From: Ruminococcus sp. UBA3665
GTDB lineage: Bacteria > Bacillota > Clostridia > Oscillospirales > Ruminococcaceae
Direction: 5' to 3'
NCBI GenBank assembly: GCA_002373165.1
Contig: DFJS01000051.1
Location: 29,640 to 93,639 of the forward strand
Length of the DNA stretch: 64,000 nt
Under the pieces are notes generated by a model. The model was given only the letters and a program-made list of their open reading frames with translations, had not been told where the DNA came from and did not search any database. Shown one piece after another: positions 8,887 to 17,799 of the stretch. The first letter of the stretch is position 1. Each line of letters starts with the position of its first letter. The position numbers and the translations under genes are program-made.

Positions 8887-10077
8887 TTATTTTTTCAGAT
8901 TCTGCATGGAGAAATCTTTACCAAGCGTCCAGAGCGCATCAAAGCCGGAAAGCAAAGCCGTATCTGCATCTGCCGGGCATATTCCGCACAGATAGCCGGA
9001 ATTTTTTAAAGCAGCTGCTTCCGAAGCAAGAGCGGCATCAGGATGTGAAGTATAAATCAAATAAGCTCCGGCTTTTTCCTGCAAAGCAGCCGGGTCAATG
9101 CGGTTGCCGTCATGGACGAAATCTGCCGCGGCAATTTCGACAGCCGCCTCCCGGACGGCATCTTCATTTTCCAGAATCAGTGTTTTCCAGGACTGCTCCG
9201 AAGAAAAACGAATGGTACAGGGAAATCCCTGACGGACAAGAAGAATCAGAAAGCCAAGTGCACCTTCCATCATGATTTCACGATATTTCAGGCCAGTGAC
9301 AGTATCTTCCGGCTGCAAATCCAGAATCACAGTCGGCCGGACAGTGGCAGCAGCCTCATCCATACGGACAAGAAGCTTCTGACGTTTGGCGGACATCTTC
9401 CAGTTAATGCGCTTTAAATTATCGCCGGGCACATATTCTCTGTGAATATAGCCGGGCATGGCCTGGGCTGAAAATGCCGCGGCCGATTCTTCTTCTTCAT
9501 CATCCTGTGTCAGGATAATATCACTGACAGTATGCAGAATAACAGCCGCATTGGTCAGCGACGGAATTTCCGGAATTACGCCGATTTTAACCGCTTTCGG
9601 CAGATTTTTGACAGGAAAGCGGAACCAGCCCAGATAATCATAAACTGATAATTCCGGTACGGAAATCCAGCCGCAGCCGGCATACTGTGCAGTCAGTTCT
9701 TCCGGAATTTCCAGCGGTTCTTCTGAAGTCATTGCGCTTTGAACAGGCCGCTTGTCCTCCTGGAGAAAATTGGCATCTGCCTGTATCCGGCACCGCAGAA
9801 ACGGCACAGGCAGGCGGCCGTCAGCTCTGACAGTGACTTTGGCAGTGAAACTACGGCCTTTTGCAAGATACGTCGGCGTATTGAGTTCGGCTGTAATCTG
9901 CCTGGCGGCGCGGTAACTCAGCAAAACAGAAATCAGCGGCGCAAGAAGCAGAAAACTCCAGACTACTACGCCGATATCGCCGTCCAGATAATTTGTGAAT
10001 ACATAGGCCATGCCAAGCATCATCAGCAGACCAAAATAAAATTTAGAGCGTTCCAGCAGTGCGGATATTTTTTTCAT
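8887..10077 (-). CDS. DUF58 domain protein
   Basis: A 396-residue protein with two N-terminal membrane helices, a beta-rich region and the DUF58 signature (YVPGDNLKRINWKMSAKRQKL, about residues 218-238), followed by a vWA-like fold. DUF58 proteins are partners of MoxR ATPases and are thought to act in assembly or maturation of envelope complexes. It begins 12 bases after the MoxR stop and precedes the transglutaminase membrane protein, the usual gene order for this module. Confidence 0.9.
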   Translation of the reverse strand: MKKISALLERSKFYFGLLMMLGMAYVFTNYLDGDIGVVVWSFLLLAPLISVLLSYRAARQITAELNTPTYLAKGRSFTAKVTVRADGRLPVPFLRCRIQADANFLQEDKRPVQSAMTSEEPLEIPEELTAQYAGCGWISVPELSVYDYLGWFRFPVKNLPKAVKIGVIPEIPSLTNAAVILHTVSDIILTQDDEEEESAAAFSAQAMPGYIHREYVPGDNLKRINWKMSAKRQKLLVRMDEAAATVRPTVILDLQPEDTVTGLKYREIMMEGALGFLILLVRQGFPCTIRFSSEQSWKTLILENEDAVREAAVEIAAADFVHDGNRIDPAALQEKAGAYLIYTSHPDAALASEAAALKNSGYLCGICPADADTALLSGFDALWTLGKDFSMQNLKK

Positions 10078-10089
10078 AAGCCTGCATCC

Positions 10090-11025
10090 TCACGCCTGCG
10101 CCGGAACAGGAATTGTTTCCAGAAGTTTCTGCACAAATGCGGCAGTCGAGCCAAGATTGTTGCGGCCTTTCGGAGAAAGCAGAATTCTGTGTGCCAGTAC
10201 AGGAACAGCCAGTTCTTTGACATCATCCGGAGTAGCAAAACTTCTGCCGTGCACAAAGGCGGCCGCACGGACAGCACGGTAACAGGCAATACTGCCGCGG
10301 GGGCTGACACCAAGTGCCGCCATATCGCTTTCACGGGTTGCCCGGACAAGAGAAAGAATATAATTTCTGACAGGTTCAGAAACCTGAATGGCATTGACTT
10401 TCTGCTGTAATGTGCTGACCTGACGGGTAGAAATCACTGCTTCGGAAATATTGGAAATCGGATTGCCTTCGCCGTTGCGTTCCAGAATGGCAAGTTCTTC
10501 TGAAAGCGTAGGATAGCCCATTGAAATTTTCATGAAGAATCTGTCCATCTGTGCTTCCGGAAGATGATAAGTTCCGTAAGTTTCCACAGGATTCTGCGTG
10601 GCAATTACCATGAACGGGGAGGGCAGAACATGAGTCTGTCCGTCAAGGCTGATCTGATGTTCCTCCATAATTTCCAGCAAAGCGGACTGCACTTTCGGGG
10701 AGGCACGGTTGATTTCGTCAGCCAGCAGAAAATTACAGACTGCCGCGCCGGGACGATATTCCAGCGAACCGTCTTTGGGATTGACTACGGAATAGCCGGT
10801 AATATCAGACGGCATAATATCCGGGGTCAGCTGAATTCTGTGGAATTCGCCGCCCACGGAACGGGAAAGCGCGGCAGCAAGCTGTGTTTTGCCAACGCCG
10901 GGCACATCTTCCAGAAGAACGTGGCCGCCGCAGAGCATGGCAATGACTGCCTGTAAAATCGTATCGTCCTTGCCGACAATGACTTTGCCGACGCTTTGTA
11001 AAATATCCTGAACTTCTTTCTGCAT
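10090..11025 (-). CDS. MoxR-family AAA+ ATPase
   Basis: A 311-residue ATPase of the MoxR/AAA_3 family. Walker A is VPGVGKTQ near residues 41-48, Walker B is LADEINRA near 106-113, and the sensor motif ATQNP is near 147-151. MoxR proteins act as chaperone-like ATPases for partner vWA/DUF58 proteins. It is the first gene of the module and has its own promoter, with AGGAGG directly upstream of the ATG at 11025. Confidence 0.93.
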   Translation of the reverse strand: MQKEVQDILQSVGKVIVGKDDTILQAVIAMLCGGHVLLEDVPGVGKTQLAAALSRSVGGEFHRIQLTPDIMPSDITGYSVVNPKDGSLEYRPGAAVCNFLLADEINRASPKVQSALLEIMEEHQISLDGQTHVLPSPFMVIATQNPVETYGTYHLPEAQMDRFFMKISMGYPTLSEELAILERNGEGNPISNISEAVISTRQVSTLQQKVNAIQVSEPVRNYILSLVRATRESDMAALGVSPRGSIACYRAVRAAAFVHGRSFATPDDVKELAVPVLAHRILLSPKGRNNLGSTAAFVQKLLETIPVPAQA

Positions 11026-11046
11026 TGGAAAAAATCCTCCTTTTTT

Positions 11047-11075
11047 ATTATAACATAACTCTTTGGATTTGTACA
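11047..11075 (-). promoter_or_regulatory. Sigma-A promoter of the MoxR module
   Basis: On the minus strand TGTACA and TATAAT are 17 bases apart. The predicted transcription start lies only a few bases before the ribosome binding site, so the leader is very short. Confidence 0.6.
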
Positions 11076-11124
11076 GTAAAATTTTGAAAAAATTTTAATT
11101 TTTTTTGAATTTTTTAAAATTTTT

Positions 11125-11997
11125 TCAGACGGCTTCTAAAAAGAACCGGATTGCCCACGGAAGACTCTGCGATTCCCAGATTTTTAAAATTTCAGAATCC
11201 GGATTGCCGGTTCCGTAAGTCCGGCATAATTTTTTAGCCGGATCTAGCATCAAAAGCGCATCACAGGCAAAATGCTGCTGATAAAATTCTGCATCCGGTT
11301 CGCCGTCTTCCGGAAACGGATGCAGAACAATGGCGCACTGTATTTCTTTTTCTTCCTGTAACGACTGGATTTTAGCAGAAAATTCCAGCAGTTCAGATTC
11401 TGTAAGAGTCCCTGTTCTGTCCAGCACGTAAGCCGGAAGCTTTTCGCTTAACGGAAGAATCTGATTCAGGGCATCTGCATAATTGCCTTCTATCAGCTGA
11501 TAAGTCGCTCCGGAAAGCGTTACGGCAATTTCCGTCTGCGGCATGGCGGCGCGGTATCTTCCGGCAGTGTAGATGACATCCCTGTTGGTATCGTTATTGA
11601 TCAGTACAAGAAAACCGTCCGGAATGGCCGGATCACTGACAGTCTGATAATAAGCTTCGGCAAACTGTTCCGGCGAACTGCCGTTCAGAGCATCGGTAAT
11701 CACAACAAAGGCATTCGCCAGCCGGGAAGAAGCAATCCATTCCAGATAGTTATTATGCAGTTCTGTTTCGGTTTCTGTCAATGCATGGCATTCGTCATAG
11801 ATATGCTGATGTTCCGCATCCCGGAATAAATCCGCACGTTCTGCAATGGAAAGCGGCTGAGTTTCTGTTTCCTGTTCAGTTTCTGATGCCTGTTCCCGGA
11901 TCACTTCCAGTTTTCCGGAAACAGGAGCAGTTTCGGCATCGTGACAGCCTGTCAGGAACAGAACAGGAATAAAAAGCATCCAGAAAAATTTCCGCAT
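11125..11997 (-). CDS. Lipoprotein with TPM (YgcG-like) domains
   Basis: A 290-residue lipoprotein: the signal peptide ends in a lipobox (FLTGC, cysteine at residue 18) followed by a Glu/Thr-rich spacer. Two weakly similar halves follow. The second begins with VLDRTGTLTESEL and continues as a helix-strand unit resembling the TPM/YgcG domain, whose typical start is a VxDxAGLLS-like motif. TPM domains occur in envelope-associated proteins and a few have phosphatase activity; none can be claimed here. It starts nine bases after the LCP gene, so it belongs to the rlmB-LCP operon. Confidence 0.6.
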   Translation of the reverse strand: MRKFFWMLFIPVLFLTGCHDAETAPVSGKLEVIREQASETEQETETQPLSIAERADLFRDAEHQHIYDECHALTETETELHNNYLEWIASSRLANAFVVITDALNGSSPEQFAEAYYQTVSDPAIPDGFLVLINNDTNRDVIYTAGRYRAAMPQTEIAVTLSGATYQLIEGNYADALNQILPLSEKLPAYVLDRTGTLTESELLEFSAKIQSLQEEKEIQCAIVLHPFPEDGEPDAEFYQQHFACDALLMLDPAKKLCRTYGTGNPDSEILKIWESQSLPWAIRFFLEAV

Positions 11998-12006
11998 AAG
12001 TCCTCC

Positions 12007-13419
12007 TTACTGGGCAGGTACTGCCGCGGGGGCAGAATAAACCGAATCGCGAAGCACACGGGTATTGGCATCGAAATCTACCTGAAGCACGGACTGGCCG
12101 TCAATATTGGCCGGCGTGTAAGTGCCGTCCGCAGGAATCTGAATTTGTGTAATGTCATAACTCATGACAAACGGTACCCGGAGCGACAGAAGATATAATT
12201 CTGCATCTGTCATATTAGTGCCAAGATGCGGCATAGCAGAGGAAATCAGCTTAGGAACAGCGGCAGCCGCTTTGGTTTTGGCACTTTGCAGCAGCTGTGT
12301 CATGACTTCACGCTGACGGGAAGTGCGTTCAAAATCGGCGTTTCCGACATAACGGATTCTGGCATAGGAAAGTGCCTGTTTGCCGTTCAGAATATAAGTA
12401 CCGCCTTTCTGGATAAAATCCGATAACGGGTCATCTCCGGCAAGCGCATTCACTTCGCTTTGCAGGATGACATTCAGGGCACTGGCTTCTTCGTCCGAAA
12501 GATTGATTTTTACGCCGCCGAATGCATCGATAATACCGGCAAAGCCCATAAAGCTGACAACACAGTAATCATCAACCCGGATTTGATAATTCTGCTCCAG
12601 TGTATCCATCAGCAGTTCTGCGCCGCCGTAGGAGTAGGCCGCATTCAGTTTGTTATACCCGTAACCGGGAATTTCAACATAAGCATCCCGCATAAAGGAA
12701 GTCAGATAGATATTCTTGGTTCTGGAATTGAGTGAAAATAAAAGCATAGTATCCGAACGGCCGCGTTCTGCGCCGATATCACGGGTATCTGTGCCGATCA
12801 GCAGGACACTGCGGACATAGCCGGCATCCAGTGTGCCGGAGGTAACGGCGCGTTCTCCTCTGGGGAGTTTTTCCAGCTGACGGATCAGCAGAAATGAAAC
12901 GGCCGAATAAATAATAAAAATAATCAGAACAAAAACCAGCAGATGCCGGATCAGCTTTTTCAAAAAACCGCCTCCATGATGATGATGATGTGTTTGTTTT
13001 TTGGAATTGGACTTTTTCGGTTTTTTGACGGCAGTCTGTTTGGAAGAAGCAGGAGAACCGGACCCGGAAGATTTTTTTTGCGCCGGGTGGGATTTCGCCT
13101 GATTTTTTTTCGCCTGTTTTTTATGGGAAGAAGCCGGACGGTCATATTCTTCATAGGCACCATAATCAGAATTTTCTTCCGGATAAGCAGTTTTTTCCTG
13201 AACAGGCATTGTATCATAAGGGATTTCAATTTCCTGTGTAGGAAGTTCGTCAGAAATTTTTACTTTTTTGGGAACAGAAAATTCCTGTGTCCGGACAGGA
13301 TTCTGTTCTGTCCTCTGCAAGGCCGGCAGCTGGGAGGTGCGGAATCCGTACTCTGTGCCGGCAGTCTGCCGGGGTCTGGGCAGATCGGCATTGCTTCTGT
13401 TCTGCGGAGTATCGTTCAT
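12007..13419 (-). CDS. LytR-CpsA-Psr (LCP) family cell-wall glycopolymer ligase
   Basis: A 470-residue type II membrane protein. The first 160 residues are a disordered, Lys/Pro-rich cytosolic region with a five-His run near its end, followed by one membrane helix. The extracytoplasmic LCP domain contains GTDTRD, the RSDTM motif and the FMRDAYVEIPGYGYNKLNAA segment with catalytic Arg/Asp residues. LCP enzymes transfer anionic glycopolymers from lipid carrier to peptidoglycan. The start at 13419 is chosen for its AAAGGAGG; the open frame extends upstream without support. It lies 14 bases after the P-type-ATPase-like gene. Confidence 0.9.
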   Translation of the reverse strand: MNDTPQNRSNADLPRPRQTAGTEYGFRTSQLPALQRTEQNPVRTQEFSVPKKVKISDELPTQEIEIPYDTMPVQEKTAYPEENSDYGAYEEYDRPASSHKKQAKKNQAKSHPAQKKSSGSGSPASSKQTAVKKPKKSNSKKQTHHHHHGGGFLKKLIRHLLVFVLIIFIIYSAVSFLLIRQLEKLPRGERAVTSGTLDAGYVRSVLLIGTDTRDIGAERGRSDTMLLFSLNSRTKNIYLTSFMRDAYVEIPGYGYNKLNAAYSYGGAELLMDTLEQNYQIRVDDYCVVSFMGFAGIIDAFGGVKINLSDEEASALNVILQSEVNALAGDDPLSDFIQKGGTYILNGKQALSYARIRYVGNADFERTSRQREVMTQLLQSAKTKAAAAVPKLISSAMPHLGTNMTDAELYLLSLRVPFVMSYDITQIQIPADGTYTPANIDGQSVLQVDFDANTRVLRDSVYSAPAAVPAQ

Positions 13420-13433
13420 GAAACAGCCTCCTT

Positions 13434-15788
13434 TCAGAACATGCGGCGTATGTTGACGCTGAGAATTGTAATCAGCGAAGTGACACACTGCAAAATAATC
13501 ATCCATCCCGGCGTGACCCCTACATGCAAAAGCGATTCCATCAGCACCAGCACCAGCCCGATCAGCATCGTGACAGCCTGAAGGAAAATTCCGGCCGAAG
13601 CCGCATTTTTTATAATCTTGGAACAGGCAATCAGCCGCATGATATTGCTGAAACTGTTGGTACATGCCATAGAAGCACTCATTTCTTTCATAGGTGAAGT
13701 TTCTTCCTGATAAAGATTCTGCATCTGGAACGGCAGAATTTTAATCATATCTTCCGGAATTTCAAATAATTCAGCAACGCTGGAAAGATTGATAATCGGG
13801 TCAACGCTGTGGATAATCAGGGCAATATTGCGCTTTAAAGCCTGCTGTACCCAGAATTTTATATTTTTGTCTGCCTGGAGTTCTATGACAAACAAGGCCG
13901 AAAGATTTCCCGAAATGGAAAGATAAACAGCTTCACGGTCTTCTCCTGTCAGTTCGGTTTCTTTTGTTTTGGAGGGAAGGCCTTCGATTCTGTGCCGGAT
14001 CATCAGTTCACGGGTGCCCAGCAGGACGCGCTGGTTGTGAATCCAGCCGCATAAGCCGAGCGAATCTTCATAAACATAGTTTTCAATCGGGTACAGACGC
14101 TGTTCTCTGCCCTGTGATACTTCGTTGAAAATATGGCTGAATGCACTACCGGCATACCGCGCAAGACTTGCCGCGGCAAGCAGAGTTTCTTCCGTTTTGA
14201 CGTTGGAATACATCTTAACGCCGCGCATCTGGACGGCACCTTCCGGAAACATGGAAGAAGCATCGATGACAATCGAATTGGTGTCGTAAAAATCATCAAC
14301 ACTCTGGTAGCCCAGAAGCAGTGCGCCGTGAGGTGTAAGCTTTCTGGAAGCATTGAACAGCGGCAGATTGACAACAAATGTAATGGCCGCTCCTCCGGCT
14401 GCGACTGAAAACATCGAAAACAAGCCCAGTGCATAGCCGATTCCGCCGCCTTTGAACAGTGCCAGCACAAGCGAGGCAATCAGAGAGAAAATACAGCTTG
14501 CCGGTGCTGCATAATGGCAGAAATAATCTGCAAGATCGGCAGAATAAGTATATTTCCGGAAGTCCTTGAGAGAATCTGTCTTTCGTACAGCCGCAGTTAC
14601 CGGAAAATCATTCAGCACGCCTCTTGCGAGTGCTTCCGCATTTTTTTCGTTTTCAATAATATGCATACCGTAGCAGTCAAAACGCCCGGCAGCAGCTTTC
14701 AGATTAGTTTCTTCACGGTCGATAATCAGAAGCTTGCCGATTGTATGCAGCAGCAGGATAAAAATTGCACAGGGCATAAAATGCCTTGCCAGTCCGTGAT
14801 GGTCTGCACCAAATATGCCAATCAGAGAATCCAGCATACAGGAAACCCATGCCGTCGCCGCCAGACTGTCCGTATCTGCCCGGAACTGCACCAGACGAGT
14901 CAGGCCGTTGCGGAGCGCAGGCACACAGACCGATGCGGAAGCCAGCCCAAGCAAAAGCTGCATCAGGCAAATCAGGGATTCCGGAATGCTGTTCAGCCAT
15001 TCGGATGCAAATGCATACCGGAGTGACAAAAATGTGCTGATGACAACCGCAAGCATCAGGCCGCCTGCACGGAACGCGACAGCACTCCGGAGTTCTGCAA
15101 TATCCGAACGGATATCGGCAGTTTTTTCCAGTTTCATCATGTCAGAAATCTGCTGACGGCGGCGGTTTTCTTCCGCGGCTTCTTCGGCCGTGCGGCGGAT
15201 GGTAACATCCAGAGAATCGGCTGTCAGTCCGCCGCGTCCGGACGAGCTTAAATTCATGCTGGTGCGCTGTGCACGGGGAGCCGGTTTGACATCTACCGGC
15301 TTGACAGGGTCCTGCTGAGGCACGGCAACAGGGATAATATCACGCAAATCCAGCTGGAGTGTTTCTGTTGCCATTGCCGTGACATCGTTCTGTCTTGAAA
15401 AGCGGCGGCGTTTTTTATATTTTTTGGCATCGTGAATCTGCGTATAGGCATATTCCCCTTCGGGGCGTTCTTTTTCATAAGTATAATTTTCTTCCGGAGC
15501 CTTGCCTTTTTTCTGATTTTTTCTGTTTTTCTCGGCTTCTCTTGCTCTGGTAGAATCGCTCATCCGGCGGATTTTAGGTGTATCATCATAAACCGGCTCT
15601 GAAGGCTTCTGCGTACCGGAAGGAGCGGTACTGCCGGAACCTCTGGCAGGGGTGCTGGATTCGATAAAAGAAACGGTAGTACGGCTGGATTCCAGTTCTT
15701 TCGGAGATTTTTCCGGCGGTTTTTTGAAAACCAGCTTTTCTTTCACGGGCTGTTCTGTTGTTTCGGAGTTCTCTCTTTCTTTTTTCAT
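13434..15788 (-). CDS. Degenerate P-type-ATPase-like membrane protein
   Basis: A 784-residue protein. About 240 residues of disordered, charged cytosolic sequence are followed by membrane helices, a soluble loop, more helices and two C-terminal helices. The central part aligns by eye with P1B-type ATPases: GALLLGYQSVDDFYDTNSIVID matches the region GILIKGGEALEKL...VVFD, but the phosphorylation motif DKTGT is replaced by DASSM (Asp near residue 508). Later segments VLLGTRELM and an LFVIEL strand match the nucleotide-binding region, while the TGDN hinge is absent. It should not transport by the usual cycle. It is probably a structural or regulatory pseudo-pump co-expressed with the LCP enzyme. 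The start at 15788 follows AGGAGA. Confidence 0.7.
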   Translation of the reverse strand: MKKERENSETTEQPVKEKLVFKKPPEKSPKELESSRTTVSFIESSTPARGSGSTAPSGTQKPSEPVYDDTPKIRRMSDSTRAREAEKNRKNQKKGKAPEENYTYEKERPEGEYAYTQIHDAKKYKKRRRFSRQNDVTAMATETLQLDLRDIIPVAVPQQDPVKPVDVKPAPRAQRTSMNLSSSGRGGLTADSLDVTIRRTAEEAAEENRRRQQISDMMKLEKTADIRSDIAELRSAVAFRAGGLMLAVVISTFLSLRYAFASEWLNSIPESLICLMQLLLGLASASVCVPALRNGLTRLVQFRADTDSLAATAWVSCMLDSLIGIFGADHHGLARHFMPCAIFILLLHTIGKLLIIDREETNLKAAAGRFDCYGMHIIENEKNAEALARGVLNDFPVTAAVRKTDSLKDFRKYTYSADLADYFCHYAAPASCIFSLIASLVLALFKGGGIGYALGLFSMFSVAAGGAAITFVVNLPLFNASRKLTPHGALLLGYQSVDDFYDTNSIVIDASSMFPEGAVQMRGVKMYSNVKTEETLLAAASLARYAGSAFSHIFNEVSQGREQRLYPIENYVYEDSLGLCGWIHNQRVLLGTRELMIRHRIEGLPSKTKETELTGEDREAVYLSISGNLSALFVIELQADKNIKFWVQQALKRNIALIIHSVDPIINLSSVAELFEIPEDMIKILPFQMQNLYQEETSPMKEMSASMACTNSFSNIMRLIACSKIIKNAASAGIFLQAVTMLIGLVLVLMESLLHVGVTPGWMIILQCVTSLITILSVNIRRMF

Positions 15789-15801
15789 GTATGGCGTTCT
15801 C

Positions 15802-16542
15802 CTATCTGTGATTGATTCGCTGTCTGACGATTTCATACATAAAAATGCCGGCGGCAACGGAAGCATTCAGGGATGTAATTTTGCCCATCATAGGCAGGCG
15901 GACAAGAAAGTCACATTTTTCGCGAATCAGGCGGCTTATGCCGCTGCCCTCGGAGCCGATGACAAGTGCAGCAGCACCGTCAAAAGCAGTATCGGTATAT
16001 AATGCGCCGTTCATATCTGTGCCGTAAATCCAGATGCCGTTTTGTTTTAACGTATCGATTGCCGCGGCCAGATTGGGAACCCGTGCAACAGGAAGCCAGC
16101 TTGCCGCTCCGGCAGAGGTTTTGTAAACTGTAGGAGTCAGCATGGCACTGCGGCGTTTGGGAATGATAATGCCGTCCGCACCGGCTGTTTCGGCAGTGCG
16201 GATAATTGCTCCCAGATTATGAGGATCTTCAATGCCGTCACAAAGAATCAGAAACGGCTTTGTTCCTTTTTTGGCAGAAACGGCCAGCAGATCTTCCAGC
16301 GTGGCATAAGAGGCACATGCCCCGAACGCAATGACACCCTGATGCACACCGCCTTCGGCAAGCTGAGATAATTTCTGTTCACTGACTGTTTTGACAACAG
16401 CACCGGACTGCACGGCAAGTTCGCGGATTTCTCTGAGACTGCCGCCGTTTCCGGCAAGCAGGACAGTATCTATCGGCTGACCGCTGCGGAGTGCTTCGCG
16501 CACAGGATTCCGGCCGATGATCATATTTTCTTTTTCGGGCAT
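15802..16542 (-). CDS. rlmB: 23S rRNA 2'-O-methyltransferase, RlmB/TrmH (SpoU) family
   Basis: A 246-residue SpoU-family RNA methyltransferase. An N-terminal substrate-binding domain (IIGRNPVREAL) precedes the knotted SAM-binding domain with the three family motifs: DPHNLGAIIRTAE, VIGSEGSGISRL and MMGKITSLNASVAAGI. This order is typical of RlmB, which methylates G2251 of 23S rRNA, though TrmH-family substrate choice cannot be read from sequence alone. The ATG at 16542 is preferred over the GTG at 16551 because AAAGGTG is correctly spaced to it. It is the first gene of an operon with the P-type-like, LCP and TPM genes. Confidence 0.9.
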   Translation of the reverse strand: MPEKENMIIGRNPVREALRSGQPIDTVLLAGNGGSLREIRELAVQSGAVVKTVSEQKLSQLAEGGVHQGVIAFGACASYATLEDLLAVSAKKGTKPFLILCDGIEDPHNLGAIIRTAETAGADGIIIPKRRSAMLTPTVYKTSAGAASWLPVARVPNLAAAIDTLKQNGIWIYGTDMNGALYTDTAFDGAAALVIGSEGSGISRLIREKCDFLVRLPMMGKITSLNASVAAGIFMYEIVRQRINHR

Positions 16543-16585
16543 ACTATTCACCTTTCTGCATACGGATAATTTTAATTTTATTATT

Positions 16586-16614
16586 ATTATAGCATGGTTA
16601 CATAAAAATTACAA
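16586..16614 (-). promoter_or_regulatory. Sigma-A promoter of the rlmB operon
   Basis: On the minus strand TTGTAA and TATAAT are 17 bases apart, about 40 bases upstream of the rlmB start. Confidence 0.75.
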
Positions 16615-16649
16615 GTACTTTTTGCGGTTATGCGAAAAAAATTATTTCT

Positions 16650-16895
16650 TCATGGGCAAAAATACATCCATAGACCAAAAACGCCGGCCGAGACTGCCAT
16701 GCCCAGCAGAAAAAGAAAGCATCCGTGCATTTTTGCGGATTTAGGTTCCGGGCGGAAATAGTCCAGAGTTTCCATCTGTGCCGCCTGGAGGGGGACTTCT
16801 TTGACATCTGGTTTAAGATATAATACAGCGCGTTCAAAATATGCACTGTCCGGGCGGTTGATCTCAATTACTTTTTTGTTGACACCTTTAATCAT
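16650..16895 (-). CDS. Small membrane protein, unknown function
   Basis: An 81-residue protein with a soluble N-terminal part of about 55 residues and one C-terminal membrane helix (residues about 58-78), so it is a tail-anchored type. No family is recognised. The start at 16895 follows GGCAGG; a longer open frame to 17063 overlaps the pilin terminator and is not favoured. It lies between the pilin-like genes and rlmB and has no visible promoter of its own. Confidence 0.5.
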   Translation of the reverse strand: MIKGVNKKVIEINRPDSAYFERAVLYLKPDVKEVPLQAAQMETLDYFRPEPKSAKMHGCFLFLLGMAVSAGVFGLWMYFCP

Positions 16896-16962
16896 ATAGC
16901 ATCTGCCTGCCTTTCTGAAACGGATACTTTCAGCATAGGCAGAATCAAAAAAATTATGCAGA

Positions 16963-16988
16963 AAAGCCGGTAAAAAATTACCGGCTTT
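16963..16988 (-). terminator. Terminator of the first pilin-like gene
   Basis: An 11-bp perfect stem (AAAGCCGGTAA with its complement) around a four-base loop, followed on the minus strand by TTTTC and soon by a run of seven T. It lies about 30 bases after the pilin stop codon. Confidence 0.8.
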
Positions 16989-17016
16989 CGACATAAAATT
17001 TTTATCAGGGTCAGGT

Positions 17017-17643
17017 TCAGTGATATTCTCCTGCCACATCCAGCAGAGAGTTGATGCCGTCACTGGAATTCAGCGTACCGGTTACCCAGCTGCTGTAAGG
17101 AATATGACTGCGTTCATCTGCGGCGGCTTTTCCGGCAGAACAGTAGCCAACATAGTTGGTAGTAGCAGAATCGGCGGCAATGCTGCCTGTGACAATATAA
17201 TTATGAATATAAATCGTCCAGCATTTTTCCGATGCGCCGGAAACAGTTCTGTTCACATCGCGTACAATTCTGGCAGCAGAAGCTTCGATGGCATTATCAT
17301 GATCTCCCTCTACGGTAAGATTACTGATAAAAGCCTCTGCCATATTATCATTTGTTTTATACTGAAAATGACCGTTTTGATAAGAGACAATCAAAGTACT
17401 CTGTAAGCCGCTTTTGGAAGCAGCGGTACTGTTGAGACGGTCAGCGGCAAGGAACTTCTGCGCTGTTGTCTGTGCCGCATTATATACCATTCTGGCATCA
17501 GAATTAGCTGTTTTTACGCGGGACTTCCAGTAATAACCTGTCATGGTAGGTGCAAGGATTGCCGCAAGAATACCGATAATTGCAATGACAACAATCATTT
17601 CCGTCAGAGTAAAGCCTTTTACTCTTTTGCTTATTGTTTTCAT
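17017..17643 (-). CDS. Type IV pilin-like protein
   Basis: A 208-residue prepilin. A short basic leader ends in the prepilin peptidase site KGFTLTEM, in which cleavage after Gly leaves an N-terminal Phe and Glu at +5. A hydrophobic helix (VVIAIIGILAAILAP) follows, with a soluble C-terminal domain of about 150 residues. Proteins of this type form pili or pseudopili. No pilin assembly ATPase, platform protein or prepilin peptidase is present in the window. It has its own promoter and terminator, as does its paralogue at 17800. Confidence 0.9.
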   Translation of the reverse strand: MKTISKRVKGFTLTEMIVVIAIIGILAAILAPTMTGYYWKSRVKTANSDARMVYNAAQTTAQKFLAADRLNSTAASKSGLQSTLIVSYQNGHFQYKTNDNMAEAFISNLTVEGDHDNAIEASAARIVRDVNRTVSGASEKCWTIYIHNYIVTGSIAADSATTNYVGYCSAGKAAADERSHIPYSSWVTGTLNSSDGINSLLDVAGEYH

Positions 17644-17706
17644 ATATATAACACCCTCTCAAAGAAATCGATTTATTTCACATTCCGTTCATGGATTTAT
17701 AAATTA

Positions 17707-17735
17707 ATTATAACATTTTTTATAAAAAAAGTCAA
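17707..17735 (-). promoter_or_regulatory. Sigma-A promoter of the first pilin-like gene
   Basis: On the minus strand TTGACT and TATAAT are separated by 17 bases, about 60 bases upstream of the start codon. Confidence 0.85.
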
Positions 17736-17799
17736 CATATTCTGCTGTTTTTTTCACTTCACGGCTGCCAAAAAAACAGCCTGATTTTTGTCTATAATT

